DNA of 64,000 bases from Microlunatus parietis (lineage in GTDB: Bacteria > Actinomycetota > Actinomycetes > Propionibacteriales > Propionibacteriaceae). Shown here piece after piece: positions 24,716 through 33,212 of this stretch. The notes beneath the pieces were generated by a model. It saw only the letters and a list, made by a program, of their open reading frames with translations, was not told where the DNA came from and searched no databases. The translations under genes were made by a program, and so were the position numbers. The DNA lies in contig NZ_JACCBU010000001.1 in assembly GCF_013407955.1 (NCBI RefSeq), positions 6,138,001 to 6,202,000 of the forward strand, written 5' to 3'. Positions within the stretch are counted from its first letter, which is position 1. Each line of letters starts with the position of its first letter.

Positions 24716-25477
24716 TCAGTAGACCGTGTAGCCGCCGTCGATCACGACCACCGAGCCGGTCATGAACGCGGCGGCGTCCGACGCGAGATAGACCACGGTC
24801 GGCGCAATCTCCTCCGGCATTGCGTAGCGCTGCTGCACTGAGTCGTCGATCCAGCGGGCTTTGAATTCGGGCCGGTCCACCGGTGCCATATCCGTTTTGA
24901 CATATCCCGGCGCGACGGCGTTCACGCGAATTCCGTACGGCGCCCATTCTGCGGCCAACGACTTCGTCAGTTGGTGGACGGCGGCCTTCGACGCATTGTA
25001 GGAGGCCTGCCACTGCGGTCGATTTACGATGATCGAGGAGATCGATCCGACATTGACGATGCTGCCGCCGCCGGACTCCTTCATGATCCGGGCCGCGGCG
25101 ATCGAGGTGGTCCAGACCGACTTGAGGTTGAGGTCGAGCACCGTGTCGAACTCGGACTGCGGAACCTCGAAGGTCGGCCGGTGGATCGCGATCCCGGCGT
25201 TGTTGATCACGATGTCCAGCCCGCCCAGCGCGGCGGCCGACTCGGTGACGATCCGCTCGGCGTCGGTGACCAGGTCACCGGTGACCACCTGGACCGGATG
25301 GCCCTCGTCGCGCAGCGTCGCCGCCGCCTCCTCGTTGCGGGCCTGATCGCGGGCGGTGATCACCACCTCGGCGCCGGCCTCGGCCAGTCCGCGGGCGAAG
25401 GCGAGCCCGAGCCCCCGATTCCCGCCGGTGACCAGCGCCTTCCGCCCGGTCAGCCGGAACGTGTCCAGTACGTGCAC
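24716..25477 (-). CDS. SDR-family NAD(P)-dependent oxidoreductase
   Basis: 253 residues from a GTG with GGGAGG five bases upstream. It is a classical short-chain dehydrogenase: cofactor loop TGGNRGLGLAFA (TGxxxGxG) at about 17-28, NNAG at ~90-93, catalytic Ser in VGSISS and YNASK (Y-x3-K) at ~160-164, and a final DGGYTVY. A residue pattern like ITARDQARNE after the second strand favours NADP. Such enzymes interconvert alcohols and ketones; the gluconate-5-dehydrogenase/3-ketoacyl-type sequence style suggests a sugar acid or polyol, not provable here. It starts ~50 bases from the end of the methyltransferase gene on the same strand. Confidence 0.93.
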   Translation of the reverse strand: MHVLDTFRLTGRKALVTGGNRGLGLAFARGLAEAGAEVVITARDQARNEEAAATLRDEGHPVQVVTGDLVTDAERIVTESAAALGGLDIVINNAGIAIHRPTFEVPQSEFDTVLDLNLKSVWTTSIAAARIMKESGGGSIVNVGSISSIIVNRPQWQASYNASKAAVHQLTKSLAAEWAPYGIRVNAVAPGYVKTDMAPVDRPEFKARWIDDSVQQRYAMPEEIAPTVVYLASDAAAFMTGSVVVIDGGYTVY

Positions 25478-25529
25478 GGTGCCTCCCTCTCTCGCCGACT
25501 CCGTACCTGAATGTACGGGGATGCCGACG

Positions 25530-26414
25530 TCACCGGGCGGCGGGGAGCCGGAAGCCGTCTCCGGACCGGGGACGCTTCGTCGCGGCGATGGTGAAGGTCA
25601 GCGGCAGCCGCTCCGGGTGGTCGGTGAGCCGCCACTCGCCGTTGCCGAGCTGCGTCATCCGGCCCGGGATCGCCTCGTGCGGCGCCGTGTCGTGCTCCTC
25701 GAACAGGGTCAGCTCCAGGCCGTGCCGGAGCAGCGCGGTGATCAACTCGCCGAGCCCGTGGTTCCACTGGTAGCTGGTCGTGTGGGTGATCTTGTGATCG
25801 GTCTGGACGTAGGTACCGTCGCCGTCCCAGATCAGCGGCTCGGTCTCGAAGTACGGGTACTCGAGCGTGAGCAGGCCGTCCGGCCGGGATTCGTTGGTGG
25901 CATGGAGCATCGGGTGTCCGTCGCGCAGGAACAGCCCGCCGCCGGGCCGGAGCAGTTCGGCGACGACCTGGGCCCAACGGTCGATGTCGGGCAGCCAGCA
26001 CAGCGCTCCGATGCTCGTATAGACGAGATCGAAGCCACCGCCTTGATCAAGATCGGATCCGGCATCAAGAGCTGCGGGGGCGGAGTAGACGTCGGCGACG
26101 ACGAAGTCGGCCTGGGCCGAGGTGCGGGCCGCCAGTTCGCGGGCATGGTCGATCGAGACCGGTGAGAGGTCGACGCCGGTGATCTTCGCGCCCAGCCGGG
26201 CCAGCGAGATCGTGTCCGTACCGATATGGCACTGCAGATGCACCGTGCGCAGGCCGCGCACGTCACCGAGCCGCTGTGCATCGAACCGGACCACGTCACT
26301 GAGGAACTCGGGGTCGTCGAAGTCGGCGACCCGATAATCGGGAGACGCGACGTGGGCGACCGCCCGATCGTCCCAATTCGCGCGGTTCGCGGTCAGGTAG
26401 GCAGGCTCAGGCAT
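25530..26414 (-). CDS. class I SAM-dependent methyltransferase
   Basis: 294 residues from ATG 26414; an upstream in-frame ATG at 26450 adds only non-conserved residues. The Rossmann-fold methyltransferase core is visible. Motif I, usually E/DxGxGxG, is replaced by VHLQCHIGTDTISLARLG at about 56-73. GVDLSPVSIDHARELA carries the acidic residue for the SAM ribose, followed by FVVADVYSAP and DLVYTSIGALCWLPDI. The HLQCHIGTDT variant is characteristic of a subfamily of small-molecule methyltransferases. Start-proximal YLTANRANWDDRAVAH is also typical. The substrate is unknown. It lies on the same strand as the SDR and the HIT gene, but the gaps argue for loose coupling at best. Confidence 0.9.
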   Translation of the reverse strand: MPEPAYLTANRANWDDRAVAHVASPDYRVADFDDPEFLSDVVRFDAQRLGDVRGLRTVHLQCHIGTDTISLARLGAKITGVDLSPVSIDHARELAARTSAQADFVVADVYSAPAALDAGSDLDQGGGFDLVYTSIGALCWLPDIDRWAQVVAELLRPGGGLFLRDGHPMLHATNESRPDGLLTLEYPYFETEPLIWDGDGTYVQTDHKITHTTSYQWNHGLGELITALLRHGLELTLFEEHDTAPHEAIPGRMTQLGNGEWRLTDHPERLPLTFTIAATKRPRSGDGFRLPAAR

Positions 26415-26454
26415 CCCGCCATGATCACGAAAGCTTCCGGGCCGTGGCAATCGG

Positions 26455-26907
26455 TTATTCCTCCGGCAGAGCGGCGCGCAGCTCCCGCGCCAACTCGTCC
26501 ATCCGCTCGGTCGGCACCCACTCCTCGCGGGGATGCTTCAGGTAACCGAAGACGTTCGGCCCGATCAACTCCGGGGCAAGATCAGCAGCGCGCGGCACCA
26601 GGTGGATGTGCAGGTGGCTGAAGCCTTCGGCCTCGGCGAACATCATCTGGTACGTCTTCACACAGCCGACCACCTTCTGGAGGGCGCGGGAGAGACCGAG
26701 CAGCATCGGCCCGACCTCGGCCGCCGCGGCCTCGGTCAGCTCGGCGAAGCTCGTGACGTGCCGGGTCGGCAGGAACACGAGCCAGCCGGCGAGAGCGGAG
26801 TCGAACGCATGGGCGACCCGCCAGTGCTCGGTGCGAACCACCTGCTCCCGGTCCGGCAGGGCTGCGGCGGCGGTCTGCGTACAGGCAAAGCAGTCTGTGG
26901 TGTTCAT
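26455..26907 (-). CDS. HIT-family protein
   Basis: 150 residues from ATG 26907. The histidine-triad motif HLHIHLVP at about residues 109-116 provides the nucleophilic His for nucleotide-phosphate hydrolysis or transfer. An N-terminal CFACTQ could form half of a metal site, as in many HIT proteins. Length and order (strand-rich core, helix, then HIT motif) fit the Hint/HIT branch. It probably cleaves nucleoside phosphoramidates or dinucleotides. It is divergent from folC, 35 bases away, so the two share a compact bidirectional promoter. Confidence 0.92.
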   Translation of the reverse strand: MNTTDCFACTQTAAAALPDREQVVRTEHWRVAHAFDSALAGWLVFLPTRHVTSFAELTEAAAAEVGPMLLGLSRALQKVVGCVKTYQMMFAEAEGFSHLHIHLVPRAADLAPELIGPNVFGYLKHPREEWVPTERMDELARELRAALPEE

Positions 26908-26942
26908 CCGTCCCGACCCTAGGACACTAGACTGTGCTGGCT

Positions 26943-28457
26943 ATGTCACATGCCGAACTCGTCGCCACCCTCACCGCTCGCTGGCCGGAACACCGGGTCG
27001 CGCCGAGCCTCGGTCGGGTGCAGGCCTTGATGGACCTGCTGGGTGAACCGCAGAAGACGTACCCGGTGATCCATGTTGCGGGGACGAACGGCAAGGGCTC
27101 GACGGCAGCCATGATCGAATCGCTGTTGCGGGCTGCGGGCTTGCGTACCGGAAGGTTTTCGAGCCCGCACCTGACCAGTGTCACCGAGCGGATCATGATC
27201 GACGGCCGGCCGATCGACGAGGAACGTTTCGACGCGACCTGGGCCGACATCGAGCCGTACGTGACGATGGTGGACGAGCGCAAGATCGACGGCGTCGCGA
27301 TGACCTTCTTCGAGATCATCACCGCGATGGCGTTCGCCGCCTTCGCCGATGCGCCGGTCGATGTGGCCGTGATCGAGGTCGGGCTGGGCGGCACCTGGGA
27401 CGCCACCAACGTCGCCGACGGTGCGGTCGCGGTGATCACTCCGATCGATCTCGATCACACCCATCTGCTGGGCTCGACGGTCGACAAGATCGCGGGGGAG
27501 AAGGCCGGCATCATCAAACCCGGCGCCCAGGCGATCCTCGCCGGACAGCCGGTGGAGGCCGCGACGAGGCTGCTGGCGCGCAGTGCGGAGGTCGGTGCTC
27601 TGGTACAGCGGGACGGGATCGACTTCGGTCTGCTCTCGCGCAGCGTCGCGGTCGGTGGCCAGCTGATCCGCCTCAACGCGTCGGGCGGACCGGTCGACGA
27701 CATCTTCCTCCCGCTGCACGGCGGGCATCAGGCGGACAACGCCGCCCTGGCCGTCGCGGCCGTCGAGGCGTTCCTCGGCATGCGGGCGCTGGAGCCGGAC
27801 GTGATCCGGGCCGGCCTCGCGGAGGTACGGATGCCGGGGCGCCTCGAAGTGATCCGGAGGTCGCCCACGGTCGTCCTGGACGCCGCCCACAATCCGCACG
27901 GTACTCGCGCAGCGGCCACCGGCATGGCCGAGGCGTTCGGCTTCAGCCCGCTGATCGGTGTGATCGCCGTGATGCGGGACAAGGACGCGCGCGGCCTGCT
28001 GACCGAACTCGCCGAGACCGTCGACCGGGTTGTCGCCACCCAGGTGGCCTCGACCGATCGCGGCTTGCCCGCGGAAGCGCTCGGCGAGCTGGCGGCGGAG
28101 ATCCTGGGGACCGAGCGGGTCCAGGTCGAGCCCCGCCTCGACGACGCCATCGAGACCGCGATCGCCCTCGCCGACTCCGATGAGTACGGCAACGCGGGCG
28201 TCCTCATCACCGGCTCCGTGATCGCCGTCGGTGAGGCCCGGACACTGCTGGCCGGCAACGAGCCCTGGCCGGTGAACGGCGGCGAAGCGGCCGTCGAGGC
28301 GGAGGACGAGCCGGAGGACGAGGACCCGGAGCCCGAGGACTGGAGCCGGGACGATCTCGACGGCTTCGACTACGCGCCGCCGCAGATCCGGCGCGCTCCG
28401 GCCGAGGACCCGTTGCGGCCGCTGGTCGGCGACGACCCCGAGGACGACCGTCGATGA
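26943..28457 (+). CDS. folC: folylpolyglutamate synthase / dihydrofolate synthase
   Basis: 504 residues from ATG 26943. FolC ligates glutamate to dihydropteroate and folates in the cytoplasm. It has the Mur-ligase-type P-loop VAGTNGKGST at about 46-55, the serine/omega-loop region with SSPHLTSVTERI, the GLGGTWDATNV metal-site block and the C-terminal domain signature VVLDAAHNPHGTRAA. The family core ends near residue 430. Beyond it is an acidic extension of ~60 residues (VEAEDEPEDEDPEPEDW...), likely disordered. The stop overlaps the DUF4233 gene (ATGA), a pairing conserved across actinobacteria. Confidence 0.95.
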   Translation: MSHAELVATLTARWPEHRVAPSLGRVQALMDLLGEPQKTYPVIHVAGTNGKGSTAAMIESLLRAAGLRTGRFSSPHLTSVTERIMIDGRPIDEERFDATWADIEPYVTMVDERKIDGVAMTFFEIITAMAFAAFADAPVDVAVIEVGLGGTWDATNVADGAVAVITPIDLDHTHLLGSTVDKIAGEKAGIIKPGAQAILAGQPVEAATRLLARSAEVGALVQRDGIDFGLLSRSVAVGGQLIRLNASGGPVDDIFLPLHGGHQADNAALAVAAVEAFLGMRALEPDVIRAGLAEVRMPGRLEVIRRSPTVVLDAAHNPHGTRAAATGMAEAFGFSPLIGVIAVMRDKDARGLLTELAETVDRVVATQVASTDRGLPAEALGELAAEILGTERVQVEPRLDDAIETAIALADSDEYGNAGVLITGSVIAVGEARTLLAGNEPWPVNGGEAAVEAEDEPEDEDPEPEDWSRDDLDGFDYAPPQIRRAPAEDPLRPLVGDDPEDDRR

Positions 28458-28816
28458 GGCTCGCCGCGGACAACCCGATGCGGATGCCGCTGATGATCAC
28501 CCTGATCTTCGAGGTGATCGTGTTCGGACTGTCGATCCCGGTGATGATCCTCATCTCGGGCCTGCCCGGCTGGGTCGCCGGCGGCCTCGGCGGCCTGGCC
28601 GCCCTGCTGGCCCTGGCGAGCGCCGGCCTGCTGCGCTCCGCGGCCGGCTACCCGCTCGCCTGGCTGACTCAGGTCGCCGGCATCGCCCTCGGCTTCGCGA
28701 ACGCGGCCATGTTCCTCGTCGGCGCCATCTTCGCCGGCGTCTGGCTGCTGTTCTTCGTCCTCGGACGACGGCTGGAGCGCGGCGTACCGGGTGGCGGTGG
28801 AGCCGCCACCGGCTGA
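28454..28816 (+). CDS. DUF4233 membrane protein
   Basis: 120 residues, translationally coupled to folC by an ATGA overlap. Four hydrophobic segments at about 15-35, 38-58, 62-80 and 83-103 predict a small polytopic membrane protein with a short basic tail. The position between folC and ndk and the size match the DUF4233 family found at this locus in actinobacteria; function is unknown. Confidence 0.88.
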   Translation: MRLAADNPMRMPLMITLIFEVIVFGLSIPVMILISGLPGWVAGGLGGLAALLALASAGLLRSAAGYPLAWLTQVAGIALGFANAAMFLVGAIFAGVWLLFFVLGRRLERGVPGGGGAATG

Positions 28817-28850
28817 GTGCGGTTGGGGCCGCGCTCGATAAGGTGCAGCC

Positions 28851-29282
28851 ATGACTGACACCCCGACCCCGCCGGCCCAGCGCTCCTTCGTCCTGATCAA
28901 GCCCGACGCCGTCCGGCGTGGACTGGTCGGAGCCGTGCTGAGCAGGCTGGAGAACAAGGGCCTGTCGATCGTCGCCATGGAGCTGCGCCAGGTGAACGAT
29001 GAGTTGTCCGATCAGCACTATGCGGAGCACGTGGAGAAGGCCTTCTACCCGCCTCTGCGCACCTTCGTGACCTCGGGCCCGTCGGTGGCGCTGGTGGTCG
29101 AGGGCGACGAGGCCATCGAGGTCGTGCGGCTGCTGAACGGGGCCACCGACGGCCGCAAGGCTGCCCCGGGGACCATCCGAGGCGACTACTCCCTGTCCAA
29201 CCGCGAGAACCTCGTCCACGGCTCCGACTCACCTGAGTCCGCGAAGCGCGAGATCGACCTCTGGTTCCCCGGACTCGCCTGA
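28851..29282 (+). CDS. ndk: nucleoside diphosphate kinase
   Basis: 143 residues. It transfers the gamma phosphate from ATP to NDPs through a phosphohistidine. RSFVLIKPDAVRRGLVGAVLSRLE is the N-terminal signature, and NRENLVHGSDSPESAKREIDLWF contains the catalytic His (NLVHGSDS). The usual GTIRGDY block precedes it (here APGTIRGDYS). Length is standard for the hexameric/tetrameric bacterial enzyme. The order folC-DUF4233-ndk is the common actinobacterial backbone. A T4SS-like accessory cluster begins about 100 bases after its stop. Confidence 0.97.
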   Translation: MTDTPTPPAQRSFVLIKPDAVRRGLVGAVLSRLENKGLSIVAMELRQVNDELSDQHYAEHVEKAFYPPLRTFVTSGPSVALVVEGDEAIEVVRLLNGATDGRKAAPGTIRGDYSLSNRENLVHGSDSPESAKREIDLWFPGLA

Positions 29283-29300
29283 CGCAAGTTCCCACCTGAG

Positions 29301-29338
29301 TTATCAACAGGCGGACCGCCGCCGCTGAGTTATCCACA
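29301..29338 (+). promoter_or_regulatory. two DnaA-box-like sites at the cluster boundary
   Basis: TTATCAACA at 29301-29309 and a perfect E. coli-type DnaA box TTATCCACA at 29330-29338 lie in the same orientation, each inside a CTGAGTTATCNACA direct repeat 29 bases apart. They sit in the ndk-to-accessory-cluster gap (29283-29382). Real DnaA binding is plausible, but two boxes alone do not make an origin, and there is no replication gene nearby. Confidence 0.45.
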
Positions 29339-29382
29339 AGTTTCGATCCGCGCCTAGAGTTCGACGCCCACGGGATGCCATA

Positions 29383-30063
29383 GTGACCTCCATGGCAGGC
29401 CCGACGCAGTGGCTGCCGGTAGCTGCGGACCCAAGACCCAGCCCCGGCACCCGCAAACGCCCCCACCGCTGGCGCCCCCTCGCCGCGGCCCTCTTGGCCT
29501 GCCTGCTCCTATTGACCTTCGGGTGCCGCGATGGCACAGATCCGCCACCGTCGACGCCCAGTCCTTCCTCATCGAGCACTGGTACGACGGCAAGCCCGAC
29601 GCCCGCACCGACTCCGGTATCAGCGCGAGACCAAGCGATAGCGGACTCGAAGCAGGCGTACATTGAGTTTTGGCGGGCTCAAGACAGGGTCTCCCAATCA
29701 GGTGGAGCCACGCGTATTCCCGCCTACATGGAAAAATTCCTAGATCCGAACGGACCAGCTCGAGAATCGTATCTCGACGAGATCCGATCACTGCGCTCTG
29801 GCGGTTTCAAAAGTACGGGATCCGCCATCCTTCGAAACTTTCGAATGCTTTCCATGTCTGAACTTGACGTAAGAAGTCCAGAAGTACGGTGGCACCTGTG
29901 CGTCGACCAGACAGACGTGAAGGTAACGAGGAGGGGCGCGCCGTACCAACATCCGCAGTTCCTCGATGAGCAGCCGCAACTTCGTCTAGACAAGACGTCG
30001 GGTCGCTGGCTGGTTTACCTAGTGTCATCGCGTGTGATCCCGAAGAACACGGGGTGTGCATAA
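29383..30063 (+). CDS. lipoprotein with NTF2-like domain, T4SS-like cluster
   Basis: 226 residues from GTG 29383 (ATG 29392 is an alternative). A basic leader and hydrophobic helix end in a lipobox-like LLLTFGC, followed by a Ser/Thr/Pro linker to about residue 80. The C-terminal ~145 residues (DSKQAYIEFWRAQDR... through GRWLVYLVSS) have the helix-then-curved-sheet pattern of the NTF2-like fold seen in VirB8/TcpC and accessory proteins of Gram-positive type IV secretion. It overlaps the next gene by one base (TAATG). It opens the cluster. GC content drops sharply here: the line at 29821 has about 45% GC, against roughly 67% in housekeeping genes. Confidence 0.7.
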   Translation: MTSMAGPTQWLPVAADPRPSPGTRKRPHRWRPLAAALLACLLLLTFGCRDGTDPPPSTPSPSSSSTGTTASPTPAPTPVSARDQAIADSKQAYIEFWRAQDRVSQSGGATRIPAYMEKFLDPNGPARESYLDEIRSLRSGGFKSTGSAILRNFRMLSMSELDVRSPEVRWHLCVDQTDVKVTRRGAPYQHPQFLDEQPQLRLDKTSGRWLVYLVSSRVIPKNTGCA

Positions 30064-30920
30064 TGGGCTCAAAGATACTCTGGCCATTTGTCTTGGCAAT
30101 TCTCTGCTTGACATTCCTGGGGCCGGGCGTCGTTGACGCGAAGGCTGAGGATCGACCCTGCCCGAACGGAACATACAAGCGAGTACATTCCAAAACTGGA
30201 GAAGTCACCTGTGTAGCCGGGACCCGCCAGCCCGACAGGGATAACGGCGGCGATTCTTGGACGAAACCGGGTGTACCGGATGACAGTGATGTTAGAACTC
30301 CTGACGAGTTACCGGAGGATCGATCAGAGTGGACCTGGTCCGAGGTGATGTACTACTCCGACCCGCAGCCTCAGTGTTGGGGGATCAATGACCCTGCTGC
30401 CTACGTTGAGTGTCAGGCAACGCAATGGGCGACGGCAGAGCTTACATATGAAGAATTTGTCGAGGAAATCGCTCAGGAGGTCATCTCCAGAATAAGATTT
30501 ACCGCAGCGACTCCGATGCTGGGACCTGATCGAACACAACACGGCTACCCCTTCGATACAGCGGTTGGCTTTCCAATCTGGTTGTGGACTGAAGGGGGAA
30601 CGGAGTCGGATTCTGTGGTCGAACGGAGTGGACCTCTAACCGTCTCCGTATCGGTCCGATTGACTGAAGTCGCGTGGGACTTGGGTGACGGAACGAAACT
30701 CCGCTGCAATCGGGGTACGTCATGGAGACCCGGAATCCCGGCGGGGAAGCCGTCGCCATCCTGTGGTCACATCTATACGTCGCCTGGCGTGTACAATGTC
30801 GTCGCCACTTCGCGCTGGGAACTGGCGTGGTCGGCAGGCGGCGAATCTGGAGTTACGAATCACACTATTGCAGTGCGGCGCACGTTTGAGGTCGGGGAGA
30901 TTCATGTACTCGTTCGATAA
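30063..30920 (+). CDS. secreted protein with PKD-like segment, T4SS-like cluster
   Basis: 285 residues from ATG 30063, whose first base is the last base of the upstream stop, so translation is coupled. A signal peptide (LWPFVLAILCLTFLGPGVVDA) predicts export. The middle contains an acidic linker and WGINDPAAYVECQATQWA. The last ~90 residues (LTEVAWDLGDGTKLRC... CGHIYTSPGVYNVVATSRWELAW) follow the PKD pattern 'W-D-x-G-D-G ... H-x-Y-x-x-x-G-x-Y', a surface adhesion/immunoglobulin-like fold. No catalytic motif is apparent. A surface-exposed structural part of the apparatus is a reasonable guess. Confidence 0.7.
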   Translation: MGSKILWPFVLAILCLTFLGPGVVDAKAEDRPCPNGTYKRVHSKTGEVTCVAGTRQPDRDNGGDSWTKPGVPDDSDVRTPDELPEDRSEWTWSEVMYYSDPQPQCWGINDPAAYVECQATQWATAELTYEEFVEEIAQEVISRIRFTAATPMLGPDRTQHGYPFDTAVGFPIWLWTEGGTESDSVVERSGPLTVSVSVRLTEVAWDLGDGTKLRCNRGTSWRPGIPAGKPSPSCGHIYTSPGVYNVVATSRWELAWSAGGESGVTNHTIAVRRTFEVGEIHVLVR

Positions 30921-31066
30921 TACCGAAGTCTACGCACCGGGTAACTCGCTGCGATATCCGTGTCACTGTAGTCGAAGACCTGATCAAAGTCCGGGTCGAA
31001 GTGGAGTCCTGCCATGAGCCACACGGCAGTTGGCCGATGCACGAGTTAGTGCTGAAGGGAGTATAG
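30904..31066 (+). pseudogene. small gene with apparent frameshift
   Basis: An ATG at 30904 has a strong site (GGGGAG) and reads MYSFDNTEVYAPGNSLRYP before losing sense and ending near 31017. From about 30962 the next frame reads naturally as VTVVEDLIKVRVEVESC... to a stop at 31064-31066, which abuts the next gene's GTG. Skipping one base near 30960 joins the two into a ~53-residue protein. It is either a disrupted small gene, a programmed shift, or a sequencing indel. No family is recognised. Confidence 0.4.
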
Positions 31067-32461
31067 GTGCGCAGGGTCAAGGATGCCGGTGTGGTAGTGC
31101 TGGCGGCAGTGCTCAGTTCTCTGCTGGTTGCGTGCGGCACCACCGTCCGCGTCGATGGGGCCAAAGTCGACAGCAATGTGCCATATCTTTCGGTCCTGGA
31201 ACAAGCGTGGCGAGATGGCTCGGCATCAGATAAGTACGCCCAGTTGGCCAAGGAAACACATTGTTGGCTATTGAGAGATCCATCGACTGAGGCTCTACAG
31301 CCGCGCGCACTTTGTGGGCCTATCCGACACCTTAGCGATGAAGGCGCGCCGGGCGTTTTCGATGAGCTCAGGTTCGAGCCAAAGTTGGAGGGTGACGGCC
31401 AGGTCTCCGTTGACGCGTCGACGATTAGCGTTGGTCAGACTGGAATTGAACCTCCTGGTGGCGTGGAACTGTATCGGCCGGACGGCAAGGCCCCATTGGC
31501 GGCTGACCAGGTTCCGATGCCGGAAGCCCCACGAGCGGATCGGGGTGTCGTCGCGCTCGGCGACGATGAACTATTGGCAGGCGGAGGCGTACCGGCAAAG
31601 AACAACGTCATCTATACGCCGTCCGAAGATGTAAAGGTCGTGAAGTTCGGGCGCGTCCCTCGACTGCAAGGCGGCGGCGACGCTCCATACTACGATCCGG
31701 CAGAGAATGAAGAATTCCTCGCAATCACCGTCGAGATTGACCGGCAGGATGGAGGAGATGAGACGATCGAATCATCCCGTTCCTACTCCGTTCGTGTCGA
31801 CGGTAAGATCAAAAGCATCACGGAAAATGTTCGAGATGCTTCGCAAGCGACGATAGTCGCATCAGTACCGATCGGGAAGGATGCTGAACTCATCGCCGGC
31901 GTAGCGGGACTAGACCAGACTATCTCATTTCGTACCGGTGAGCGTACGTCAAAGACTGCAGCGGGCTGGTATCGGGAAAAGTCTGAATTTGATCTGAATA
32001 AGAGTTTTGACGACAGAGTCAAGGTTGGCCAGTTTGAATGTCGTCACCGCGTCACTTTTGTGGGCATGGAAATCTCCGCGTACGACAGGCTTGAGGGTTG
32101 GGCGCCAGATGGTCAGATGTGGGTGTACCTAGATTGGGTTGATAGGCTAACCGAAACGGAGCCCCAAGTGACCCAGGCCGGGCTTTACCAGTACAAGGAT
32201 GCTAAGATTGCTGCCACGGGTTCGGTGGCAGTTACTGTTGACGGCCGCGCTGCTGGGAAGGTTGTAAAGGGTGAGCCGGCCTCCGAAGGCTGGAACATAC
32301 GGGAGGGCCGAGTGCTTCTGCAGGTTCCCGATTCCGCGAAGGAGATTGAGATAACCTACGGTCCAAAGGGGACATTCCAGGCGCGGTCCTATACTGACCC
32401 GAGCCCTAGGAATGGGTCCTTTTCATTCACTCCGATTACGTTCGGATTGTCCCTATCTTGA
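31067..32461 (+). CDS. large lipoprotein of unknown function, T4SS-like cluster
   Basis: 464 residues from GTG 31067, with AAGGGAG seven bases upstream. The N-terminal signal MRRVKDAGVVVLAAVLSSLLVAC ends in a clear lipobox. The body is mostly beta-rich, with two apparent domains (~30-250 and ~255-464). The second contains WYREKSEFDLNKSFDDRVKVGQF and WVYLDWVDRLT, which look like an immunoglobulin or carbohydrate-binding sandwich. Nothing matches a named T4SS subunit. Placement before the pilin-position and channel genes suggests a surface or cell-wall component. A GC dip and the lack of overlap downstream separate it by ~190 bases, with two small hairpins, from the next transcriptional block. 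Confidence 0.65.
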   Translation: MRRVKDAGVVVLAAVLSSLLVACGTTVRVDGAKVDSNVPYLSVLEQAWRDGSASDKYAQLAKETHCWLLRDPSTEALQPRALCGPIRHLSDEGAPGVFDELRFEPKLEGDGQVSVDASTISVGQTGIEPPGGVELYRPDGKAPLAADQVPMPEAPRADRGVVALGDDELLAGGGVPAKNNVIYTPSEDVKVVKFGRVPRLQGGGDAPYYDPAENEEFLAITVEIDRQDGGDETIESSRSYSVRVDGKIKSITENVRDASQATIVASVPIGKDAELIAGVAGLDQTISFRTGERTSKTAAGWYREKSEFDLNKSFDDRVKVGQFECRHRVTFVGMEISAYDRLEGWAPDGQMWVYLDWVDRLTETEPQVTQAGLYQYKDAKIAATGSVAVTVDGRAAGKVVKGEPASEGWNIREGRVLLQVPDSAKEIEITYGPKGTFQARSYTDPSPRNGSFSFTPITFGLSLS

Positions 32462-32541
32462 AGATAGCCGTGATTGCGGAGCGTGCTGAGGGTCAGATTG
32501 CTCTGACTGTGACTATCTCCTTCGAACCGGGATATAGCGGG

Positions 32542-32596
32542 CGCGAAGGCGCTTCGCGGCCGACCTGTCGCGGGGCTTCAGTCAAGTGCTCACTTG
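32542..32596. promoter_or_regulatory. two short perfect hairpins in the leader of the T4SS core block
   Basis: CGCGAAG/CTTCGCG (32542-32558, 3-base loop) and CAAGTG/CACTTG (32583-32596, 2-base loop) lie in the 192-base gap between the lipoprotein gene and the first small membrane protein gene. Neither is followed by a T-run. They may be attenuator or operator elements for the block starting at 32654. Confidence 0.35.
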
Positions 32597-32653
32597 GCAC
32601 CTAACGTAGACAAGGAGTCGGTTCGGGACCTATTGTGACTGGGGAGGTGGGCG

Positions 32654-32869
32654 ATGAGTGAACCGGATGTAAGGCGGCTACGGGCAGGCGAAGAGCGTGA
32701 GGCCCTGGTCGGACGGGTGCGTGCCCGCTTTGGTATGACCAACCGTGACCGGAGTCAGGTTACGGACTGGCTCGAGGAGAGCGGTGCGGTCCCGATGGCG
32801 ATCGCGGGCGCCGTACTGGGCGTGTTTCTGGTCGTGAAGATAGTGATTAGCGTTGTCGGTGGCAGTTAG
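32654..32869 (+). CDS. small single-helix membrane protein, T4SS-like cluster
   Basis: 71 residues with a good site (GGGGAGGTGG) before ATG 32654. The first ~45 residues are charged and cytoplasmic (RRLRAGEEREALVGRVRARFGMTNRD), followed by one membrane helix AIAGAVLGVFLVVKIVISVVGG. It is too short and featureless for a family call. Small one-helix proteins of this kind occur in Gram-positive T4SS operons beside the pilin-like and VirB3-like genes. It is 13 bases from the next gene. Confidence 0.65.
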   Translation: MSEPDVRRLRAGEEREALVGRVRARFGMTNRDRSQVTDWLEESGAVPMAIAGAVLGVFLVVKIVISVVGGS

Positions 32870-32882
32870 CGGAAGATGAGTC

Positions 32883-33197
32883 ATGGACGAAAAGGTGAAT
32901 CTATCCGGAGCCTGGACTGATTTCTGGGACGCGGTCACGGACAAAGGTGGAGCTGGTTTAACTACTGGCGCAGCCTGGATTGGTCTATTGATAATTATCG
33001 GGGCACTTATCGTGTTCCTCTGGCGTCGGACCAGGGGATATGCAGATGAGAATGGCCCACGAGGTTGGGTTGTTTGGGCAATTCTATTTGGTGCCGTTTT
33101 GGCGGCTCCGGGTTTCTTGATGCCCGCAATACTTGGCCTAGTTGATCTGATCGCTAACACTGCGGTTGGTCTGTGGGATAGAGCCCAAAACTCATAG
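32883..33197 (+). CDS. two-helix membrane protein in VirB2-like position
   Basis: 104 residues with an amphipathic N-terminus and two membrane helices (about 33-48 and 63-90) joined by a short basic loop WRRTRGYADENGPRG. Two-helix subunits with a charged loop are typical of VirB2/TrbC pilin-like proteins, and the gene directly precedes a VirB3/PrgI-like gene and the VirB6-like gene. Sequence similarity itself is too weak for me to claim homology; the assignment rests on topology and order. Confidence 0.6.
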   Translation: MDEKVNLSGAWTDFWDAVTDKGGAGLTTGAAWIGLLIIIGALIVFLWRRTRGYADENGPRGWVVWAILFGAVLAAPGFLMPAILGLVDLIANTAVGLWDRAQNS

Positions 33198-33212
33198 CCG
33201 CGGGGTGTCGAC

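Noticed and set aside
32462..32602. Open frame continuing ~46 codons past the lipoprotein stop at 32461
   Set aside because: No ribosome-binding site, no recognisable sense and two hairpins inside it; more likely leader RNA.
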